A program made the translations under genes and the position numbers. DNA of 12,659 nucleotides, taken from contig DAOWMZ010000020.1 of NCBI GenBank assembly GCA_030642845.1, positions 1 through 12,659 of the forward strand. Direction: 5' to 3'. This DNA comes from Candidatus Zixiibacteriota bacterium. Its GTDB lineage: Bacteria > Zixibacteria > MSB-5A5 > GN15 > FEB-12. Positions 8,894 to 12,659 of the stretch are shown piece after piece; position 1 is the stretch's first letter, and each line of letters opens with the position of its first letter. The notes beneath the pieces are model-generated. The model was not told where the DNA came from and searched no databases. It saw only the letters and a list, made by a program, of their open reading frames with translations.

Positions 8894-8922
8894 ATCTTAG
8901 CTTAATCCGATCAAATTGTCAA
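8894..8922 (-). promoter_or_regulatory. Predicted sigma70-type promoter of the nuo operon
   Basis: On the minus strand a perfect -35 box TTGACA (8922-8917) is followed by a 17-bp spacer and TAAGAT (8899-8894), a 4/6 match to TATAAT. Transcription would begin near 8885-8888, giving a 5' leader of about 25 nt that contains the AAGGAAG ribosome site of nuoA. No other equally good promoter lies within the operon's 5' flank. This is read by consensus only. Confidence 0.7.
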
Positions 8923-8951
8923 GCATTTATATATACTTTTTAGATAATACG

Positions 8952-8983
8952 TAACAAGAGACAATAATCTTGATATTTTGTTA
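8952..8983. repeat. Imperfect inverted repeat upstream of the nuo promoter
   Basis: TAACAAGA (8952-8959) faces TCTTG (8968-8972) across 8 nt, and the same left arm can instead pair its TAACAA with TTGTTA at 8978-8983. The dyad lies 30-60 bp upstream of the nuo -35 box, in a stretch of very low G+C. It could be a regulator site for nuo or a weak 3'-end structure for the gene ending at 9061. No U-run follows either arm closely, so I do not call it a terminator. Confidence 0.3.
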
Positions 8984-9060
8984 TAGTTTTGTCAATAAAT
9001 AAGTTATAAATAATGGGTTTTGAGCCTATTCGAGAAAAGATTGTGAAAAAAGTATCAATA

Positions 9061-9480
9061 TTACTTAGATATTGAAATGCGTGCTGTATTAAGGACAGGG
9101 CTATGATCAATTATATAATTTAGCTTTTTATTCTCAAAACGACCATAGGCAGTCGAAAAACCATAAAATTCATATTCATTTTTATCGAGATGAAACTTTA
9201 TATATCCCCCACCGCAAATGGAATAATCATTTTCATAGATTTCCAGAAAATCAGGTTTATGCATCCAACTGAAAGTTAGGTTGTATTTATTGCAATACCA
9301 TTCTAATAATTTTGCATGGTATGGGAATCTATTTATTTCTCCGGTAATAAGAAGGAGTTCATCACAGTTTTTCAAAATGACAAATTTATTAGCCGACCGT
9401 TTCGGGCTATTTACAAAAGTATGCGATTGAAATATTTTATCTATATCTATAACGGTTGCTTTTATCAATTTCAACTTCAT
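9061..9480 (-). CDS. Janus/Ocnus (PHPT1-like) phosphohistidine phosphatase family protein
   Basis: This 139-residue soluble protein resembles the eukaryotic 14-kDa phosphohistidine phosphatase PHPT1 and fly Janus/Ocnus, which remove phosphate from histidine without metal. From memory of human PHPT1, K32 in KFVILK matches Lys21 (KYVLIR), H55 in RFPYHAKLLE matches catalytic His53 (AEYHADIYD), CGGGYI (89-94) matches LGGGRI, and YGFSTAYG (106-113) matches YGYSMAYG including Ser94 and Ala96. From residue 93 to 113 the alignment needs no gap. The Arg78 position, a phosphate-binding residue, is Tyr93 here, so activity or substrate may differ. It has no signal peptide or membrane helix. The ATG overlaps the upstream PHP gene stop in an ATGA junction, and it is the last gene of its unit. 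A hand count gives about 31% G+C, lower than the genes around it. Family call is likely; the enzymatic role is inference. Confidence 0.72.
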   Translation of the reverse strand: MKLKLIKATVIDIDKIFQSHTFVNSPKRSANKFVILKNCDELLLITGEINRFPYHAKLLEWYCNKYNLTFSWMHKPDFLEIYENDYSICGGGYIKFHLDKNEYEFYGFSTAYGRFENKKLNYIIDHSPVLNTARISISK

Positions 9481-10526
9481 ATCCCTACTCTTATGTGATT
9501 AGAATAAATCCAACCCCTGTTTTTTTTCCATGCCTCAACCCGATAAATACCTTTGTCGCGTATTTTGTATTCCAGAGTTTCTGTTTCCGATTGTAATATT
9601 TCAATACCGTTATGAATAAGTTTCAAATTTGCTCGCGATGGTAAAGATACTTTAATTTTAGTATTATCTATATATGGAATCTCATCCCCGCATGTAGCTT
9701 TATTATTGCCATTTTCAACATAGAATTCAAATCCCTCGGCATTTCCCCAACGCATATTGGAATTAAAAACACGGCAATTGCGTATTGCATTATATAACTG
9801 ACTCTTTGCCTTTTCAAAATCATTTGATAATGGCTCATCGAGTAATAAATGTGTCCTCAGACACCGGAAATGAACTTTGTATGGGAAAATCTCTACCTTC
9901 AAAGGGCCAAGCTTAATTGGAAAAGCATGAGCATCAACACTGGCAACCCCAACTACTCTTTTCTCTTTGCTCCAGTCATCCCACTGTTTCAGAATTCTAT
10001 CAGTAGGACCTTCCATTGATTTTCTTGGAGAGAAAGCCATAATTAATTTATTGTAAGGTGTCAGCTTTTCCATCCACTCTGACATCTGATTCCAAATTTC
10101 AACTCCGGTAAAACCCTTCACGCTGTAATCAGTCCAGGGGTAAGGTGGGAATTTTACCATCCGATTTCGGATTTCATCCGGATGAGCCATAATGCCAACC
10201 ACATTGTCGATAGCTCCGGCTTCGACATATTCATAAGCGGTCATATCTTTGGGATAAACTTTGGGAGATTCAAATATAAGGTAATGATGATTGTCATTAA
10301 GATCATTGTGTTCATATCCAATCACGACCAGCATATTTTTATAAATACCTTCTTGTCCGGCATTGCGATTGTTGAGATTCATATGATCGGCAAACATCAT
10401 AAAATCAAGATCAGCCCTCTTGCCAATTGTGATAACTTCCTGAATCGGTTTGGTTCCATCCGATTCAGTAGTATGAATATGAATAGCTCCGGAATACTGA
10501 TACCAGTCGCCGACCTTCTTACCCAT
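9477..10526 (-). CDS. CehA/McbA-like PHP-domain metallohydrolase
   Basis: This 349-residue protein is probably a cytoplasmic phosphoesterase of the PHP superfamily, which uses two or three metal ions held by His and Asp. The motifs run in order: AIHIHTTESDG (H16, H18, D23), FADHMN (D47, H48), GYEHND with a HHYLIF follow-up (E72, H80, H81), GIMAHPDE (H115) and ASVDAHAFP (D198, H200). All expected metal ligands are therefore present. The remaining ~85 residues (about 265-349) look like a beta-sandwich ending in GWIYSNHIRV, the tail typical of CehA/McbA-type proteins. No signal peptide is seen. The ATG lies inside the end of the transporter gene (8-nt overlap), preceded by GAGGA at a 9-nt spacing, and its stop overlaps the next start (ATGA). 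The DNA for the C-terminal part is more AT-rich (about 34%) than that for the PHP core (about 40%). The substrate is unknown; family members include phosphodiesterases and carbaryl hydrolase. Confidence 0.82.
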   Translation of the reverse strand: MGKKVGDWYQYSGAIHIHTTESDGTKPIQEVITIGKRADLDFMMFADHMNLNNRNAGQEGIYKNMLVVIGYEHNDLNDNHHYLIFESPKVYPKDMTAYEYVEAGAIDNVVGIMAHPDEIRNRMVKFPPYPWTDYSVKGFTGVEIWNQMSEWMEKLTPYNKLIMAFSPRKSMEGPTDRILKQWDDWSKEKRVVGVASVDAHAFPIKLGPLKVEIFPYKVHFRCLRTHLLLDEPLSNDFEKAKSQLYNAIRNCRVFNSNMRWGNAEGFEFYVENGNNKATCGDEIPYIDNTKIKVSLPSRANLKLIHNGIEILQSETETLEYKIRDKGIYRVEAWKKNRGWIYSNHIRVGI

Positions 10527-11847
10527 CTGAATTAATCCTCGTATGAGGGACTTTCCTGAATATTATTAATCCAATAATCATCATGACCACAAGAGATATA
10601 ATACCCATTTTATACGGAAGTTTCTCATAATTAGCAATATCCATATCAAACAATTCTATCGCAAATTTCCCCAAACTTCGCTCAGAATTAAACAAATAGA
10701 CAATCAGCGTCCAGACCAATGGTCCGATAACAGCAGCCGCTCGTCCTGATAATGAAAACAGTCCAAAAAACCGACCTAATTCTTCACGAGGAACTAACTC
10801 TGCCAATAATGGACGTGATACTGTCCATAGTCCGCCCATTAGAATCCCGACAATTGAACCAACCATCCAAACTACAGTCATAGAATCAGTCAATACAAAA
10901 ATAAGTAGCGATGCTACCCAGCCGTAGATAATAAGTGTCATCATCTTTTTTAGTGACCAGATTTGAGCAATTTTGCCTATTAATAATGATCCGAATACTG
11001 CGGAGATAGTAGAAATGATCAGAAATGTTGTGATTTCGCTATCAGTTAGACTCAATACAATCGAACAATAAAGACCAATATTCAAGATTACTGTTGCAAC
11101 AGCATCCTCGAAAAAATAATCAGCAATAAGGTATCTTAAAACTCCGGGATATTTTTTTGTTTGCCTGACTCCATCCCAAACATCTTTGTAAGCTGCTTTA
11201 ATCCCTTTTTTCTTTCTGGTTTTAACAATTGGTTTTTCTTTCACCCATAAAAAGAGGGGTATAGCAAAAATCATAAACAGTACTGCAGTAGGAATAAATG
11301 AACCGGTTTTCCCCCAGCCACCCATAAAAGAAATGTTCCATCCGAACATCTCTCCTGTTACAAACGGTAAAACTAAAACCATTCCCAACACAGAACCGAC
11401 ATAGCCTAAAGCGACTCCTACACCAGAGATATAACGGGCACGAGTCCCTTCTGCTACTGAGTATAAGAGAGTATTATAAAAAGGCTGTCCGGCTTCATAG
11501 GCGAAATTGGCGATAACAAATAAAACAATTGTTAAAAACAATAATGATGCCGGGATTACAGCCATCAACCCTACGGCAATACAGCAGGTAAGAGTAAATA
11601 GAAACAGGAATATTTTCTTTTTTGTAGATTGATCGGACATTGCTCCCAACGCCGGAAGAGTAATAGCAGCTATTGCCATCGAAATTGAAAAAGGAATATC
11701 AAACCATGAATCCTGATAACCGAGATCTTCAACAATATATCGTTTCAAATAAAGTGATACGATATTCATGGAATAGATGGTATTAGCAAAATCATACAAT
11801 GACCAGCCGATCACATCCTTTTTCCAAATTGATGGCTGTTCTGGCAT
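10519..11847 (-). CDS. UMF1/Atg22-like MFS transporter
   Basis: This is a predicted inner-membrane transporter of the major facilitator superfamily, UMF1 subgroup (related to yeast vacuolar effluxer Atg22), with 442 residues and about 12 hydrophobic helices. The family's N-terminal motif is WSLYDFANTIYS (15-26). The loop 2-3 MFS signature reads GAMSDQSTKKK (68-78). A basic cytoplasmic loop spans about 203-235. The best diagnostic stretch is SRPLLAELVPREELGRFFG followed by LFSLSGRAAAVIGPL (344-377), which is characteristic of UMF1 proteins. The substrates of bacterial members are not established; amino acid or small-metabolite export is suggested only by the Atg22 relation. ATG at 11847-11845 follows the HD gene stop by 1 nt (TAAAATG), with a weak ribosome site, so translation is probably coupled. 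The 3' end overlaps the PHP gene by 8 nt. Confidence 0.85.
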   Translation of the reverse strand: MPEQPSIWKKDVIGWSLYDFANTIYSMNIVSLYLKRYIVEDLGYQDSWFDIPFSISMAIAAITLPALGAMSDQSTKKKIFLFLFTLTCCIAVGLMAVIPASLLFLTIVLFVIANFAYEAGQPFYNTLLYSVAEGTRARYISGVGVALGYVGSVLGMVLVLPFVTGEMFGWNISFMGGWGKTGSFIPTAVLFMIFAIPLFLWVKEKPIVKTRKKKGIKAAYKDVWDGVRQTKKYPGVLRYLIADYFFEDAVATVILNIGLYCSIVLSLTDSEITTFLIISTISAVFGSLLIGKIAQIWSLKKMMTLIIYGWVASLLIFVLTDSMTVVWMVGSIVGILMGGLWTVSRPLLAELVPREELGRFFGLFSLSGRAAAVIGPLVWTLIVYLFNSERSLGKFAIELFDMDIANYEKLPYKMGIISLVVMMIIGLIIFRKVPHTRINSDG

Positions 11848-11848
11848 T

Positions 11849-12409
11849 TTATAATCCGAGTTGATCGGTAATAGTTAACATTCCTTCATGCACCAAGAGT
11901 AAAAACTGATCCAATTCCAGGTTCAGGTTTGAACAAGCAGCCATGTTTTCTCTTGAAGCACCGGCAGCAAATCTTTTCTCTTTAAACCGACGAAGCATAA
12001 ACTGACTATCAATAGCATCAAGTCTTTTGGCGGGATGCATCAGAGCACATGCGACAAGGAATCCTGTTGTCGGATCTACAGCATATAATGCCCAATCAAG
12101 CTTGCTCTTGCAAGGAATATGCCCAGGGTGAGCATGAATGGCGTGGATCATCGTTTCGGGTAGATTATATTCCTTGAGCCAATCAGCGGTAACATAAGTA
12201 TGACGGAGTTCATCATCTTTGGTTTCATTATAATCAAGATCGTGAAGCAGGCCGGTCAATCCCCAGAACTCAACATCTTCGTCAAAATACTCAGCTAATC
12301 TTCTCATCCCTACTTCAACTGCCAGAATATGTTTTAGCAGATTGTTGACCCCAATTTTTTCGACAACAAGCTTGTAGGCATCATCTCTTGAAATTGGCAG
12401 ATTACTCAT
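11849..12409 (-). CDS. HD-superfamily hydrolase (COG2316-like)
   Basis: This 186-residue soluble protein is a predicted metal-dependent phosphohydrolase of the HD superfamily. Numbering from ATG 12409-12407, metal-ligand candidates are H27 (LLKHILAVE), H56-D57 (LLHDLDY), H70, H92/H94 (IHAHPGH) and D112 (ALYAVDPTTGF). The pattern WGLTGLLHDLDY, AVDPTTGFLVACALMHP and RFKEKRFAAGASRE fits the stand-alone predicted HD hydrolases of COG2316. The frame is open 31 codons further upstream to a TTG at 12502, but that extension is Cys/His/Thr-rich, unlike the family, and has no ribosome site. It also contains a strong promoter, so I prefer the internal ATG. It is the first gene of a four-gene unit, and the transporter follows after 1 nt. 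HD enzymes often cleave nucleotides or phosphomonoesters; the substrate here is unknown. Confidence 0.85.
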   Translation of the reverse strand: MSNLPISRDDAYKLVVEKIGVNNLLKHILAVEVGMRRLAEYFDEDVEFWGLTGLLHDLDYNETKDDELRHTYVTADWLKEYNLPETMIHAIHAHPGHIPCKSKLDWALYAVDPTTGFLVACALMHPAKRLDAIDSQFMLRRFKEKRFAAGASRENMAACSNLNLELDQFLLLVHEGMLTITDQLGL

Positions 12410-12416
12410 GAAGTTA

Positions 12417-12444
12417 ATTAAAGTATCTGTAGTTCTAATGTCAA
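12417..12444 (-). promoter_or_regulatory. Predicted promoter of the HD-MFS-PHP-Janus unit, nearly leaderless
   Basis: The minus strand carries TTGACA (12444-12439), a 16-bp spacer and TTTAAT (12422-12417), 6/6 and 5/6 matches to consensus. Only 7 nt (TAACTTC) separate the -10 box from the ATG at 12409. Transcription would therefore start at or within a base or two of the start codon, which fits the absence of any ribosome site. It lies inside the possible longer reading frame from 12502 and argues against that longer start. Confidence 0.6.
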
Positions 12445-12536
12445 CAAAACCTGTAGTATGGAAATTACTGTGGGTGGCACAATGACATGTTGAAAAAATC
12501 AAAATAAAAGGAAGTACAACAGTATTTCATTGTGTC

Positions 12537-12620
12537 ATTACCAGCTTGACTGGGAATCCAGTAATTGTAAGGACAGTCCCGGTGCCTGTCCAGATAAAGG
12601 ACAACCACAGGGGGTTGTCC
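12537..12620. repeat. Cluster of three intergenic hairpins, dispersed-repeat type
   Basis: Three inverted repeats follow each other. The first is ATT-A-CCAG / CTGG-G-AAT (12537-12557, loop 5, one mismatch). The second is GGACAG / CTGTCC (12571-12591, loop 9). The third is GGACAACC / GGTTGTCC (12599-12620, loop 6, a perfect 8-bp stem). On the minus strand the first reads CTGGATTCCCAGTCAAGCTGG then TAATGAC, close to the TGGATTCCC...GGGAATGAC short repeats found between genes in many bacteria. A run of eight T (12639-12646) lies 18 nt beyond the last stem, too far for a standard terminator on the plus strand. From 12410 to the window end I see no supported gene. Confidence 0.55.
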
Positions 12621-12659
12621 CTACATCAGGTATCACTGTTTTTTTTGCACTGTCGGGAA

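Noticed and set aside
12410..12502. N-terminal extension of the HD protein from a TTG at 12502
   Set aside because: No SD sequence, composition unlike the family, and a strong -35/-10 pair lies within it; the ATG at 12409 fits the family start better.
12599..12646. Hairpin plus T8 as a rho-independent terminator on the plus strand
   Set aside because: The T-run starts 18 nt after the stem and no plus-strand gene ends upstream of it; a repeat element explains it better.

Overview
The window is about 12.7 kb of moderately AT-rich bacterial DNA (near 40% G+C by eye). Every supported gene lies on the minus strand, so genes are read from high to low coordinates. There are no rRNA or tRNA genes, no CRISPR array and no transposase. 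Separate nuoC and nuoD and an NADH-input module (nuoEFG) suggest a respiring Gram-negative-type bacterium. The gene content cannot fix the phylum; an uncultured lineage of the FCB/Zixibacteria kind is only a guess.

Region 1 (1-8922) is the first ten genes of a canonical complex I operon, nuoA-B-C-D-E-F-G-H-I-J, with nuoJ cut by the window edge. Genes overlap or sit 1-21 nt apart, and a clear sigma70-type promoter (TTGACA, 17 bp, TAAGAT) lies just upstream of nuoA. Ligands for clusters N1a, N1b, N2, N3, N4, N5, N6a and N6b are all present. The optional N7 site of NuoG has lost three of its four ligands. NuoE/F/G form the NADH-oxidising module, NuoB/C/D/I the quinone-reducing arm, and NuoA/H/J part of the membrane arm.

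Region 2 (8923-9060) is a short, very AT-rich spacer with an imperfect inverted repeat and a second, weaker promoter-like element.

Region 3 (9061-12409) is a compact four-gene unit, read as HD-superfamily hydrolase, UMF1/Atg22-type MFS transporter, CehA/McbA-like PHP metallohydrolase, and a small homologue of the eukaryotic Janus/Ocnus/PHPT1 phosphohistidine phosphatase. The junctions are 1 nt apart, 8 nt overlap and 4 nt overlap (ATGA), so the four are probably co-expressed. Three different phosphohydrolase-type folds around one transporter is the most novel-looking arrangement here. Its substrate cannot be read from the sequence. A promoter in front of the HD gene places the transcript start almost on the ATG.

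Region 4 (12410-12659) holds that promoter and then a cluster of three hairpins that looks like a dispersed intergenic repeat; no gene is supported there.
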